64,000 nucleotides of DNA from Albugo candida. Taxonomy: Eukaryota > Oomycota > Peronosporomycetes > Albuginales. Below the pieces are notes generated by a model. That model was not told the origin of the DNA, made no database searches, and was given only the letters and a program-made list of their open reading frames with translations. The position numbers and the translations under genes were made by a program. Shown piece after piece: positions 10,639 through 22,400 of this stretch. How positions within the stretch are numbered: position 1 is the stretch's first letter; every line of letters begins with the position of its first letter. Where the stretch lies: the NCBI GenBank assembly GCA_040437565.1, contig JBDOQK010000019.1, positions 1-64,000 on the forward strand, in the 5' to 3' direction.

Positions 10639-12793
10639 ATGATGCTTCACGAGAAAGACATGATTGCCGTATCGACAAACTCCACACCTTCAAAATCGAG
10701 TAACTCCTCGATAGATGCTAAGGATAGCATAATACCCGCTGACAATGTCAAGCTGGAACACCCGAATACTCAAGAAATAGATAAATCAACATCAACGCAA
10801 ATAAAACTAGAAGAGGCTTGCACTGGAGACGGTGAAAAAATCATTGCTCCGTCAAACACGTCTTCACCTTATTATACTCCTAATTCCACGGTATTGAATA
10901 ATGCGTCCGCATTGCCCGTAAATGGAAAACATGTCATGCTTCCAGCGTTCCTATCGAAGACATTTGAAATATTTAATCTCCCTGAATTTACGGACATGTG
11001 TGGATGGAATGCGACTGGGGACACGATTATCGTTCGGCATTTGGAAGCTTTTGTGGCAACAGTTCTGCCACGATTTTTCAAACATCGAAATTTTCCATCT
11101 TTCGTGCGTCAATTGAATTTGTATGGCTTCCACAAGACTGTACTGGACTCCAAGCGTTTGGAATTTCAGCATCCATATTTCAAACGTAATAGACCAGACT
11201 TACTTCCGCTGATCAAACGAAAAGTCTCCACCCCAAATGCTCCGATCATATCCCAGCAAGCATCACACCCTACAGCAATTGCCCAAGTAAGTGATCAAAA
11301 GCATTGAGGTTTGATGTAGCATAACTTTATTGATTGTGCGGCAGAATACACGCCTGGAAAGCCATCGTGAAGTGTCGGATAATTTATTACGGGAAATGAA
11401 GCTTCTTCGTCAGCGTAGTGAAAATCTCGAGAAGCGTTTGCGAGAATTGGAGATCGATAATGCGGTACCACATTCTCATCCTTATCAATATACTTTCGTC
11501 GTATAGAATATTTTGTTGCCGCAGATTGTACGAAGTGATAATCTGAAAATGTGGAAACACCTGGAGTCAGCAAAAGACAAGCAGTTGATAATGCAAGAGA
11601 AGATGAAGAAGATTATGTGGGTGTTGTTTCAAATATATCGTGGGAAGCAGGGATCCATTCCGAAGCTTTCCAGCAAAGATACATCATCTTACAGTGAAGA
11701 GTACGTGTCATGCATGTCGAGTGTGTGCAATTTGTATACAATTAGGATAGAAATGCGGTGCTTGACAAGAAGTCAAGCACAATGCCTTATATGTTTTTTC
11801 TTCTTTGTATTTACTGCTGGTACACTTGCTTATTGTAGTTATTTGAACAGTAGTAACGTTCTCGGTCCAAAAGAATTCAGAGATGTATTGCGATTCCTTG
11901 CAATGGATGAACCACCGCTATTGCCTCATTCTCCAAGCGATGCGATGGGTATATCAAAAGCATCAACGTCAAGGAAAAGAAAATTTATAGAGGTCGGGCC
12001 CGATCAAGACGACTTTGATTTTCGCATGGATAAAGCAGGTATGCAATGGTTTTCCCTCGATTGAGCCATCTTAACTAGATGCGTGAATTAGTTGATTTTC
12101 TGGCAAATGAACCACAAAATAAGCTCCCCGATTACTTGTTTGCGTCTCTGGTCAATCCAGAACTCACCAATTTACCGTCTTCGAAGACCACTCTCAGTTT
12201 ATTTACACCTATGGATACGACTTTAAGAAAGGAGAAATCGTCGTCCGATGGAAGCAACAGCGATCCGAACGAAATGAACGATACGGATGAGACGAATGCT
12301 TTCAATGATACGCACTCATCACCTTCACTATTATCCGATTCTGAAGTTCATGGCACAAGTGTACCAGGCGCTGATGAACCGACGTTGTCATCTCCGATAC
12401 CTCCGACTGCAACGAACTCAACGAGTGCAAATATGATGGATTCCACAGACCGTAGCGAATCGCTAAATTTCATAGACGAGGAGCTACCGCTGCTAGAAGA
12501 CTCAGACTCGTATGCGTTTGGAGATCGCGAAGAGGTACTGAATGAAAATTCATCCCGTGCAAAGCTCTTATCGTTTGTGTGCTAGCAGCAAGTAATGAAG
12601 CGCCTCGAAGATTTCGAATCTTCTTTGCTAGATGAATACGACGTCAACTGTCTCGACACATTGCTACAAGTACGTGCTCCTTGACCAAGTTGTGGCCTGT
12701 GAAAGTAATCAATGCCTGTAGCACATCAAGCAATCGAGTTCGGAAAAGATTACAAACACAGAAGATCTCTCAAACGAAATTGTTTCACGGTGA
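10639..12793 (+). CDS. HSF: Heat shock transcription factor
   Basis: This is a nuclear DNA-binding regulator of stress genes. Seven exons (10639-11286, 11345-11464, 11525-11700, 11839-12038, 12092-12534, 12589-12669, 12722-12793) give 579 aa. Introns are 52-60 nt apart from one of 138 nt. The HSF DNA-binding domain is at residues about 95-195, from LPAFLSKTFEIF through the recognition helix FPSFVRQLNLYGFHK to HPYFKRNRPDLL. It is followed by an oligomerising heptad region (RLESHREVSDNLLREMKLLR onward). The C-terminal half is acidic and Ser/Thr-rich, as expected for an activation region. The first ATG in frame, 10639, was taken as the start; the frame is open further upstream only from a TTG. 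Oomycetes have several HSF paralogs, so which one this is cannot be told from sequence alone. Confidence 0.92.
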
Positions 12794-12955
12794 TTCCAGT
12801 AGCGTTTACCGCATGAATGCGGGATGTATATCATAAGCTTTAAGTGATCTACTGGTTAATCTCCTCATCTTGTTCAAAGGAGACGTACATTGTCCGAGTC
12901 TGACTTGGTGCTTTTACTTTGTGACTGTGATAATTTATTTCTGAGCAACGTGCAA

Positions 12956-13561
12956 ATGAACGAACGATGTGAGAAGTTCTGGGCTGACAGTCAATTCTTT
13001 ATGGCACAAGCACAAGGGAAAAAATCACCTGATAGGCAAGTTATTCACAGTAAAATAATGAAGGACTTGCATGTAATGTCACGTTTCCTTCAGAGGAATC
13101 AGACAGCTCGATTCAGTGAGGGAGCACAGCAGAAATTAGTTGACACAATCGCGGTGTATAATGCATATGAGAAGCAATTACGAAAAAGTGATCTACCTGA
13201 GAGTGGCAGGCTTCTTGGCGACCTGCAGCGAGTTATCAAGGACGCATTAGCAATGCCATTTACTGTTCTTAGTTCGAAACACAAGAAGAAGCTGTTGAAA
13301 TGGCATAATGAGTCTACCATTGATAGCGTGGAAGACACGACAAGCATTTCCAAACGTGCGAAATGGACCGTTTTGGATGTAGATGATGATGGGTTTCTCA
13401 CGTTGATGAGCGAGGAAAGCGGTGACATCGTGGAGAATTTCTCAGTGTCCAATAAAAGTGAACAGTTTCAGAAAATCAGGGAAGGATTGGATCGAGGTTC
13501 TGTATCCATTTTCACTGTGAATGCTTCGCTATTGAGCCAAGTAGAGGTTGAAGACGAGTAG
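12956..13561 (+). CDS. eIF5A C-terminal-domain (OB-fold)-like protein
   Basis: 201 aa from the first in-frame ATG; the frame is open 66 bases further up without an ATG, so a spliced 5' exon is possible. The last 75 residues read KWTVLDVDDDGFLTLM...GDIVENFSV...KIREGLDRGSVSIFTVNASL. This resembles the C-terminal OB fold of eIF5A in strand order, including the DIDDDGFLTLM-type segment. The N-terminal 120 residues are helical and charged and show no KOW domain. The hypusine loop that defines true eIF5A is also absent. A role in translation is therefore not implied; it is better described as an eIF5A-derived or eIF5A-fold protein. It ends 51 bases before the oppositely oriented dynein light chain. 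Confidence 0.6.
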   Translation: MNERCEKFWADSQFFMAQAQGKKSPDRQVIHSKIMKDLHVMSRFLQRNQTARFSEGAQQKLVDTIAVYNAYEKQLRKSDLPESGRLLGDLQRVIKDALAMPFTVLSSKHKKKLLKWHNESTIDSVEDTTSISKRAKWTVLDVDDDGFLTLMSEESGDIVENFSVSNKSEQFQKIREGLDRGSVSIFTVNASLLSQVEVEDE

Positions 13562-13612
13562 GTCAAAAGTGAATGACGTGTGGTAGCACCATGTTATGGC
13601 TACCTTGCGAGC

Positions 13613-13976
13613 TCAACCATGACGATAGACAAGAAATCCAATTTGTCCTAGAAAGAAATAAAGCAAGCTTACAGCTGTACTCAGTTGAAAGAAGCCCAGA
13701 TAATATGCACTTCTCAAACCATTTCACTTCATGAGTGACGAAAGATCCAAACGATTTGCCGACAATTACGTGCCATGCTCCAGGCTGCATTTGTTCCATC
13801 TCCTTTTTAATCTGTTCTGCGATTTCCGTGAATTGTAGCTTCTCTCCTTTGCACAAAGCTCGCAGAGCGTTGGAGGCGCTATTGGTGATCGCGTCCTCAA
13901 TTTCTTTACTTGAGTCATTATGGACAATTCGAATCGCGCCAATCATAACATCATCTCTCTTCTGCACTTTTGACAT
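13613..13976 (-). CDS. LC8-type dynein light chain, 3' structure unresolved
   Basis: LC8-family light chains are dimeric hubs of dynein and axonemal complexes. From the ATG at 13976 the frame gives a family-like helix ([12 protein letters not shown]) and [20 protein letters not shown], matching the LC8 core WHxIVGxxFGSYVTHE. The expected end, AYYLG then [10 protein letters not shown] and stop (13613), is also present but in other frames. AYYLG needs a one-base (or 10-base) change after THEVKW. The join from AYYLG to QIGFL needs removal of a 47-nt segment that ends in a good acceptor (ttctttctag) but begins gc rather than gt. The unspliced frame would instead run to 13563 with an unrelated tail. 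It is either a gene with an unusual intron plus a sequence error, or a recently broken copy. An axonemal LC8-like member is more likely than cytoplasmic DYNLL because the N-terminus is divergent. Confidence 0.7.
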
Positions 13977-14294
13977 TTGTTGAATTGTTTGATTGTTTTG
14001 TCTTTAATGTGACGCTCCACGACACTTTGAACCGGTGCTTCAGATGTGAAAACAAAAAAAGAGCCACTAGTAACACAGTATCTGGTGGATCGACCAAGTT
14101 TTATTGTGCTTGGAATGAAATGACGAAGCATCCTTGGCTGGCAGCGTCTTCTGTTACTGTTGTAAAGTGTTGTAATTGAACTGAAACGCAATCTCTAGCC
14201 ACTAAGAAAGCAGTCAAATCCTCGACCTCGTGTGTTAATTAATTCTATTCATACATGCGATGTCTGATGTACCTTAAGTCGACTCATTACTTCT

Positions 14295-15905
14295 TCATAT
14301 TGATCCTGGTTTATTGAAAAACTGCCAAAAGCTTGTAAAGCGCTGGTACTGGGCGTGTCGTTTTAACAAGAGATGAAGGTCTACAAATCCATGTAGTTTT
14401 GCAATCATCAATGCGTTGCTACCAATATTTGTCTCATGAAAAACATCAGCTGATTTTCGAAGAAGCATCTTACAAACTTTGAGATTGCCCAGCTTCACAG
14501 CAAAATGCAGTGGCGTGATACCATTGATAGTTGTAACATTGACATCTGCACCCTTTGATAATAAATAAAAGATGATGTCAATATCGCCGGCAACGACTGC
14601 GGCATGCAAAGGATATGTCTGACGCAAGGAATGCATCGAAATATTGGCACCCAGTTCTACCAAGCACTTGACCGTTTCGACTTTTCCGTGACGACATGCA
14701 GCAATAAGAGGAGTTATACCCGCATCATTGCTGCAATCTACGTCGGCACCATTTTTAGCTAGAAAATGTACGATATCGGTGTGTCCCATACGTGCTGCAA
14801 CATGCAAGCAAGTTGTACCATCTTCGAGTGTGACATTACTGTCGCAATGGTAGAGAAGAATCAGTCTGGCAGCGTGAATATGACCAATACAGCATACGAT
14901 ATATAAGGATAGCTCCCAGCGACGTTTTTCCGACAGAAGTGAGATCTGTACTCCAGCAAACTGACTCCCGTAAATTCCAAGAAGATGAACACAAAAGTCT
15001 TTTAGAAAAGTCTCCGCCGTGCCGACTTTGAGTGGCTGAATATTCAGAGTTGGAAGCATTCCATACGAAGATTTTTCCAGTATACTTCCAGCGCAGCCCA
15101 TGCTTTCATTTTGTTCCGATGAGCTCACTGGCACTTTTAATAGCTCGAGTGAATTGATCCTTTGATTACTGTGTGATTGTGCAGAGCTCAGATCACATTC
15201 CATCAAATCTGAAGTAGCAAATGCACCAACGATTGCACATTTCTCTGATTCATGTTGACGTGAGCGATGCCAAGCAGTTAGTCGTAAAGGATGATACACT
15301 TTCACATCACCACTGCTTTCATGTGCAAGCTCGAGATATTGGTTCATGTTGAAGAAAACCATCCAAGCATGCATGATAGCGCATCTTTGGTTTCTGTAGG
15401 TTGCTTCCAGAATCGAGTCTGAAAACTCAGAAAAGAAATTCTGCAAGACAGTCAGAAACTTCATCAAAGCTGTACGACGTATTTGAAGAAGTTGCGTTCT
15501 TTCTCTTGGATTTGATGAAAACAATCGACGAGCTGGAAATGCTAGATTGATCAACTTCATATGAAGTTGATCAAATAGACACATTCTCACCGAGCGAGTT
15601 GATTTACATGTTAAAACGTTCTGGCAGTTGCAACTTGTAGCAACCATTCTCCTTGATCTGGAATAAAGTGAGGACGACGACGAAGTCCACAATCCATTGG
15701 TTGGTTTTGTTGCGCGCATCAATGTTTTGTAGAGCAAGCGGAACTCAGAGTAAGTACGTAGAATGGTGTATTGCGGCAACGCGTTGCTATGGGCAGTTGT
15801 ATCGTAGCTATTTACACTTTGCTCGACTAGGATCACGTAGTACGTCCGCCCATCTTGTTGAATCACTTCCGGAATATTGATTTTACAACTGTGACACCAG
15901 CTCAT
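14295..15905 (-). CDS. PX domain-ankyrin repeat protein 1
   Basis: An intronless gene of 536 aa. The N-terminal PX fold, a phosphoinositide-binding module, shows YYVILVEQ, the RTYSEFRLLYKTL strand/helix with the R-x-Y-S-E-F signature, and FPARRLFSSNPRER, the usual proline-loop region. The PX domain carries a long insert between these. The middle (about 200-320) is polar. The C-terminal about 200 residues hold at least five ankyrin repeats (for example GTTCLHVAARMGHTDIVHFL, GITPLIAACRHGKVETVKCL, GITPLHFAVKLGNLKVCKML). It probably works as a membrane-recruited scaffold on endosomal or plasma membranes. The gene at 35124-37959 is a paralog with the same order of parts and the same MSW start, which supports this ATG. 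Confidence 0.85.
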   Translation of the reverse strand: MSWCHSCKINIPEVIQQDGRTYYVILVEQSVNSYDTTAHSNALPQYTILRTYSEFRLLYKTLMRATKPTNGLWTSSSSSLYSRSRRMVATSCNCQNVLTCKSTRSVRMCLFDQLHMKLINLAFPARRLFSSNPRERTQLLQIRRTALMKFLTVLQNFFSEFSDSILEATYRNQRCAIMHAWMVFFNMNQYLELAHESSGDVKVYHPLRLTAWHRSRQHESEKCAIVGAFATSDLMECDLSSAQSHSNQRINSLELLKVPVSSSEQNESMGCAGSILEKSSYGMLPTLNIQPLKVGTAETFLKDFCVHLLGIYGSQFAGVQISLLSEKRRWELSLYIVCCIGHIHAARLILLYHCDSNVTLEDGTTCLHVAARMGHTDIVHFLAKNGADVDCSNDAGITPLIAACRHGKVETVKCLVELGANISMHSLRQTYPLHAAVVAGDIDIIFYLLSKGADVNVTTINGITPLHFAVKLGNLKVCKMLLRKSADVFHETNIGSNALMIAKLHGFVDLHLLLKRHAQYQRFTSFWQFFNKPGSI

Positions 15906-17115
15906 AATTGTAATGTATAAATAAGAAAGAATTCCTGCGACTTCAAGCTGTCGATTTTTGAGTATTTGATAGCTGCCTACACGAAGTTACCTACGATTAG
16001 GAGTGTTGGATGTCGAATGCTTCGAAGAAGGATTGGGACATGCTTGATGACTCATGTTTATAGGTGGAAGGTAAGATTAGGTTGCAAGAGTAAAGAAATT
16101 GCAAGAATGGGGGGCGGACTACTGCCAATTCTACCTCTACCCTACTTTCCACCTAAGCTTGGGTTCACGCAGAGCCAATCAAGTTNNNNNNNNNNNNNNN
16201 NNNNNNNNNNNNNNNNNNNNNNNNNNNNNNNNNNNNNNNNNNNNNNNNNNNNNNNNNNNNNNNNNNNNNNNNNNNNNNNNNNNNNGAGTGTTGGATGTCG
16301 AATGCTTCGAAGAAGGATTGGGACATGCTTGATGACTCATGTTTATAGGTGGAAGGTAAGATTAGGTTGCAAGAGTAAAGAAATTGCAAGAATGGGGGGC
16401 GGACTACTGCCAATTCTACCTCTACCCTACTTTCCACCTAAGCTTGGGTTCACGCAGAGCCAATCAAGTTAATTAACTGGCTTGGAACCCCGAAATAGAA
16501 TAAGCGCTCTCTCTGTAGCGATAATTCAGCTTTTTGGCGAATCGCCAGACCCTTCATATATTCCAGATTACAGCTGCATTCGGAGTTGTATCCATTGTTT
16601 ATGGACATGGCACACCACACGATATTATTGACAAGAATCAACCTTCGTTTAATTGAGACGACGTTACGTTCTCCATGCTAGAGCCACGTGTCCTCGATCT
16701 CTATTGATAAATAGTATACTATGTCAGGATCATCATGAAGAATACTGTGACTATATTAGGACAGTACTTTATCGCAAGTGGGCATTGATGGAATGAAAAC
16801 TAGTGATTTACTGTTAGTGACAAATTTGAATTCATTAAATAAGGTACCACCATCTCTTTTTTCAGCGCGAGATTTGTGTCAATAAGATAATTTGTACTCA
16901 AAGTAAACGGTTCAAGCCATGGCATGAACACATCAACGTCGAAAGTTGTTCTCAGCGAATGCAAGTTTGTCTATCAATCGGCTTACCTTTAAGTTTCGGT
17001 CCCTTTCAACTGGGTATGCATAAAATTGCACTAAAGAGTCGCGGTGACTTCTTGCTTCGCCTTTCTTTGGTCACGAGTGTGCAAGAGTGCTGATTTAGTG
17101 CTCTTTAGTTCCAAT
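15906..17115. other. Intergenic; contig overlap 16001-16185 repeated as 16286-16470
   Basis: No gene is recognised between the divergently transcribed PX-ankyrin and TMEM65 genes. The 185 bases before the gap at 16186-16285 are repeated directly after it (offset 285), with copy ends at the contig edges, so one copy is artefactual. Open frames that cross this region include N bases and are meaningless. The remainder shows no repeat family or RNA gene that I can support. Confidence 0.7.
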
Positions 17116-17874
17116 ATGTTTTCCTCCCGGTGTCCTCGATTCCTTGTTAAAAGGCATTTAAGAATGTCGCGAATTCGCCAATCTAATACACCACAACTAG
17201 CGGAAAATAACACCAAAGAGCTACTAAATGAACTCAAATCAGTTCTCAACAACGCCGAGTCGCGAAAGGAGCTATCGAAGCACCTGCAAGCGAGCGACGT
17301 AGCGGACTTGCGTAGAATGCTGCGTGGTACACATAACAGAGTGCGTGAAGACAATTCAAAAGAGATACAATCGAATGGACATCATGAGATCTCCCCGCAA
17401 GTGTTGATGCTGATAGCAATCCAGCATGGTGTGCCATTTTTCGGATTCGGCTTTATTGATAACGCGATCATGATTCTTGCAGGAGATTCTATTGACATCA
17501 CACTTGGTGCCTCACTTGGTATATCATCCATGGCAGCAGCTGCTATCGGGAATATATTTGCCGATGTTTCTGGATTGGGTAAGGAACCGGCTACAAAATG
17601 TGATCATTGCTAAACCATCGCCTGTGAAGGCCTCAGCGGTATTATTGAAGACAAATCCGCCAAAATTGGAATTCGGGCTCCGCTTCTTTCATCCATGCAA
17701 GCATGTCAACCCTTATGTGATATCGAATGGTGAATCTAACAATTTGTGCCGTATTTGTAGTTACTTGACAAGCGAGCTCGATTCGCAAAAGTACTAGGAC
17801 GAACTATTGGCGTCACACTTGGATGTCTGCTAGGGATGCTACCACTTCTTTTTCTTGACACAAGATCGTACTGA
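17116..17874 (+). CDS. TMEM65: TMEM65-like mitochondrial inner-membrane protein
   Basis: TMEM65 family proteins sit in the mitochondrial inner membrane and in animals affect sodium-calcium exchange. Three exons (17116-17578, 17630-17716, 17777-17874; introns 51 and 60 nt) give 215 aa. The arginine-rich, acid-free N-terminus (MFSSRCPRFLVKRHLRMSRI) looks like a mitochondrial presequence and supports this ATG. Core motifs: VPFFGFGFIDNAIMILAGD, then LGASLGISSMAAAAIGNIFADVSGLG, and after splicing TIGVTLGCLLGMLPLLFLDT. These are the three conserved hydrophobic segments of the family with its DNAIMI signature. The last junction was chosen because it keeps both the frame and the usual spacing before LGR; other junctions stop early. 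Confidence 0.87.
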
Positions 17875-18228
17875 ATACAGCAATGCAGAAACCGCTTTCT
17901 CTATGCCTGTCGAAAACAAATGCATTGCTTACCGTTTGAAAGGGCTGAAAAAAACTGTGAATTCGTCACGAAATCGAGGACCAAGGCTTTCTTTTCTTGG
18001 TTCATGTATACATTTACCGTGAACTTTGCTTTACACATGTTCTTACAATTTACGGGGGCCCGGTACTCAGCCAAGAGGTCATCATATGGAGCCACTCATA
18101 ATTAAGTCTTCTAATAATGAGCTGCTATAAAAAGGCGCTGACAGCTAAATTTTTTTATCTGATATATAACCTCTGACACCGCTATACATAGCTTAGTCAA
18201 CTGATCGACGAAAAGGTTGCACTACAAA

Positions 18229-19499
18229 ATGGGATTCTGTTTGTCACGTTGTATTCCCGATGGTGACATGGCCGCTGAATTAGATGCGGAACTAGATGCA
18301 ACGAACGACAGCGTTGCTGACAGGAAAAACGGAAATGTGTTCTTCAGTAGCTCTCTACTTTCGGTACGCACATGTCTCTCACAATGAGCATTGAGTCATA
18401 CTCAATCGGCTGATGTAGGCAGAGGATGTCAAATGCCAAACAGTTATAGGAGAAGGCCCTAATGGAATAACGTACAAGGGATCATATCGAGGCAGTGTTG
18501 TGGCTGTAAAGAAGATGAAAATGTTATCCATTCCGGTGAAACAATCCGCAAAGGAAGCAATGGAGACGGCTTTAGAGATTGAAGCGACTCGAATGGGCAG
18601 GTCTGCTGACGTCCGAAGCGTACATTAGCAATATTTTCTCACAAGTGTACGATTTGTAGTTTGCGTCATCCCAACACTGTTCTTTTCATGGGCGCTTGTC
18701 TTGATGGAGATTATTTTTGTGTCGTTACCGAATACTGCACGCGGGGCTCACTATTCAACGTGCTGCATACCAGAAAAGACTCGCAAAAGCTATCGTTCAC
18801 ACACAAAGACACTCAGAATCATTATAAAGCAATTAATGATGATAGTAATAGTCAGAACAGAGCGAAGAAAGCAGTCAAGCTCAAGTCGGCTTTACGGCTA
18901 CGGTTGGCGCTTGGTGCGGCTCGAGGATTGCTATATTTGCATTTGGCTGACCCTCCACTTGTGCATGCTCAACTGAAAAGGTATTCACTAATAAGCATCA
19001 TATTGACCGTCTTCAAATTTTCCTATGTAGCACAAATATATTAGTTGATGATTCATGGAATGCAAAATTAGCAGATTTTGGAACTGGTCGAATAGCAGAT
19101 GCAGTTGGTTTTGATCCAAGGAATACATGCAGCGCTGATGTGGAACCGCCCTCGCTTCGCTGGACGGCTCCCGAGATTTTGAAGTACGGCGAAGAGCGCG
19201 TTTTGAGAGGAAAGCATTTGTCGGACGAATCCTGCCCACAAGCCGTTGACGTATACAGTTTTGGTATTATCTTATGGGAACTAATGACTGGGGAACTACC
19301 ATTTGCAGAGCTGAAAGCCAATAAAGAAATCGCTAGCGTTGTATTATCCGGTGAGCGTCCACCAGTCCCAAGCAAATGCTCTCTAGAATGGCAGGAATTG
19401 ATCACACGGTGTTGGTCAGCAAGGCCATCCAGGAGGCCTACTGCAGCAGATATCGTGTCAACATTGGAGAATTTCAACAAACAAGAGTCATCAAAGTAG
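18229..19499 (+). CDS. TKL-type protein kinase domain, probable pseudokinase, acylated N-terminus
   Basis: Four exons (18229-18363, 18419-18600, 18660-18980, 19031-19499; introns 50-59 nt) give 368 aa. The protein starts MGFCLSRC: Gly2 with Cys4 is the classic dual myristoylation/palmitoylation pattern, predicting membrane attachment. The kinase fold is complete. It has the glycine loop IGEGPNGITYKG, the VAVKK lysine, LRHPNTVLFMGACL, LADFGTGR at the DFG position, RWTAPEIL, VDVYSFGIILWELMTGE and RPTAADI near the end. The catalytic loop reads VHAQLKSTNIL where active kinases have VHRDLKSxNIL, so the catalytic aspartate is Gln and the preceding Arg is Ala. ATP binding may persist while phosphotransfer is expected to be lost or very weak. 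The family is the MAPKKK/TKL-like group with many oomycete members. Splice sites on both sides of the loop are normal, so the substitution is not an annotation artefact. Confidence 0.88.
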
Positions 19500-22400
19500 C
19501 AGCTTTCAAGAAACGCCAAGAAAGCTATCTGATTCAAGACACCATCAAAGCAACTGCTAGTACATCCACAGACGAACAGGTCGGGCGGATCTATTCGTAC
19601 GACGTATCACATCAACAAAAAACTACTGTAAATTTTAGAGTACATAGTGTTTCGGTAGATAGTTAGATTAGCATAGTCAAGTTTTCTTCATCAATAGACC
19701 TCAAGAATGACTTAGCTGCCCGTTATACCTGCTCTGAAGTCAGATTGATGAGCTATCATCAAAACAGCGTACGTTAATGTAAGTTTGAATGACTGCCATT
19801 ATAACAATACTTACACCTCCGGAATAGAATCTGGGTACGACCTGCAATTTATTACGTTGTATAATAGTTGGTGCACGGAACATTGCAGAATCATGTTGTT
19901 CGTATCGTACGCAAAAGAGCAACAACACGATGCCACATATTACCTATCTTTTCGCATTGTAAACTGTGAAATGAAGGTCAACTTTTGGCTAACAGAGATC
20001 CGCCTTCCATTCAATATTGAGCTAATAATTATTTTGGGTGACCAGGTATGCACCAATCAATTTGCAATCCAGCAAAACTTACCTTCAACTCATCTCACAG
20101 CGACTGCAACGCACACTGGGTGCTACCATCATCGTGTTTGATTGATAGCAGCACCTTTGGCATGTAGCACAGGAGGAAGGAAGCAACTACCAAATTTTAA
20201 GCAGCTAACACGACTCATTCGGTCATTTGCACTCAACCACAAATACCGTTCGAGTGTCCTACAAACCGCTCCAATTTCGAGCTCGCAGTGAGAAAATTCT
20301 GCCGAGATCATGATTGCTGGACTATTCGTCGTCAGAGGTAGCCTGCCCTTCGTACAAAAACGGATCTTGCACAAAAAGTTTTGTTACCTTTCGTCTGATT
20401 AGGTGATTACTGGTCTGGCTTGGAGATGCTTCATTGATGACGTCCAAGCTGATCTTCTATGTTATCGTTGTATACATTGTATACTAGGCGCGTTCGTAAT
20501 TTTGCCACTTTGATCTCGATTCTTTTTTGTTGAGATCCTTAACCCAACGTTATATTGTGAGTCAGCCTTTGTGTAGTGCTGTGGAACGGTACAGACTTTA
20601 TTTTTGAATGCGAGTACACAGTGCTAATGGCTAGAGCTTCCCTCGACTTATGATCCCTCCGCGATCTACCATTACTGCATAATCTTAATGTGCCTACGAT
20701 CGGGACGGAATATGATTTGCGCTATAGACGGTCACACTAAACTGGAGCGAAGGGGTCGTCTATAATTTGACTAGCGCTCATGTAAACCGACAATTGCAGC
20801 ATCCTACTTAGTATATTCGCGTTTGGTGCGCAGTTTTGGTGCTTCCAAAGGCAGCGCCACATAGAGACATTCAGCTGGCAGAAGGTATGTATCGGCCCGC
20901 AAATTAAGTACTATTTAGCTTTTTTTTTTAACTCTAAGATTATTGCTCTGATCACGACAACGGAAATGGCAATTACAAATGCAAATACAGATACAGTTCA
21001 ATCCAAATGTATAATGGCTGTGCTCAGTCTATTCTGCCAAGCCAAGCAGTTATAAGGAGAAGATCTACCATGTAGTGGAGTGAGGCAACTACTGTAAAAG
21101 GACTGTCGGCTGTCAAGAGCAAGACATATATCATCAACTGCCACATGTATGCTGATGAAACTTTTTGTGTATTATACCTTTATTAAAAATCGCATAGGCA
21201 TTCAAAGCAAGCCCAATTCTATCAATATAGCTCACCCCGCTCCCGGTGTTGGCAAAATTTTAATATCATATTGCCAGCCTGATCTCACCCAGAACACTTG
21301 CCATAGATATTATGAGCTCTCTCACCGCGCCATTGATGGCGACTCTTTTTCAAGTGAGACGACTCCTCTAACTGCACCACCTTATATTCTACTGATCTAA
21401 ATCAGATTGTGTGCATTCCGTTGAATTCCCACGCTTAGTGCCACCCTTCTCGCCGTACAAACCAGTGACAGATACGTGAGATTGGTCATTATGGTGCTAC
21501 TGAGAATTCTACAGCTATGACTTTCATAAAACATTGCTAGGTAGGATCATCGTCGCTCAGTGCTTCCATCGAGCCACTGGTGGGAACGTGAGCGAGACAA
21601 AGCACACCTAGGTACTGCAATCACACTGAACAACGAGTTAAGACTTTAGCGGACAGTTCCACCTTCTTTATCGACGTCGTAGCTGACTTCTCAAAACTTC
21701 AGACTTTGGTTATGAAGTGGATAAGTAACTTGCGCCGTGATGATATCCATTTGCTGTCCCCAATGCTCAATATTTGTGCATTTGAAAGTTTGATTTATTG
21801 GAGGTTCCTCTTTGTGTCTCCGAAATATGTGTTTCCCAATATGAGGCTGAGAGAGCGATTTTTGATGTTGAGATACTGCCTTCGCTCTTTGCGAAGACGC
21901 AGATCACTAATTACCACCTTAATTTCGATTCAAATTGCAGAAAGAGCATCAGCTATAAAGCTTCGATTAAGTGGAATTTATCCTGGATATGGATGTCGAG
22001 GTTGGATCAGATACGATAGCGATGAAAGCTTTATAGTCAGTATCCTGGTCGGAAGCACAATATATCCATTGCGAGATGAGTCATGGCCGGAGATTCGAGG
22101 CAAAGAGCTAGAGAGTGGACAAATCACTTCACAAGTCACATTTGGAATTGGATCGTCGTGTTTATGGCAATGGCGCAAACTTTATTTTATCAAGACAAGT
22201 TTTGCTAGCACAGTCGAGAAATGTCACCAAGTTACTGTGTGATGGATGAGAAGTATTTCATACCTAGAGAAGTGTTATCAGCACATGTTTGACGCCTTCC
22301 GTCATCCTCGGTCAAAAGCTGTATTTGGTCTTACATTCCGAAGTTGGATAATACTCAGAATCCAGCCCAAGCTTTTTTGCTATCTGTAGCATGTACCATT

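Noticed and set aside
15966-16472. 168-aa frame with an apparent internal duplication
   Set aside because: Duplication is the 185-base contig overlap and the frame contains the gap.
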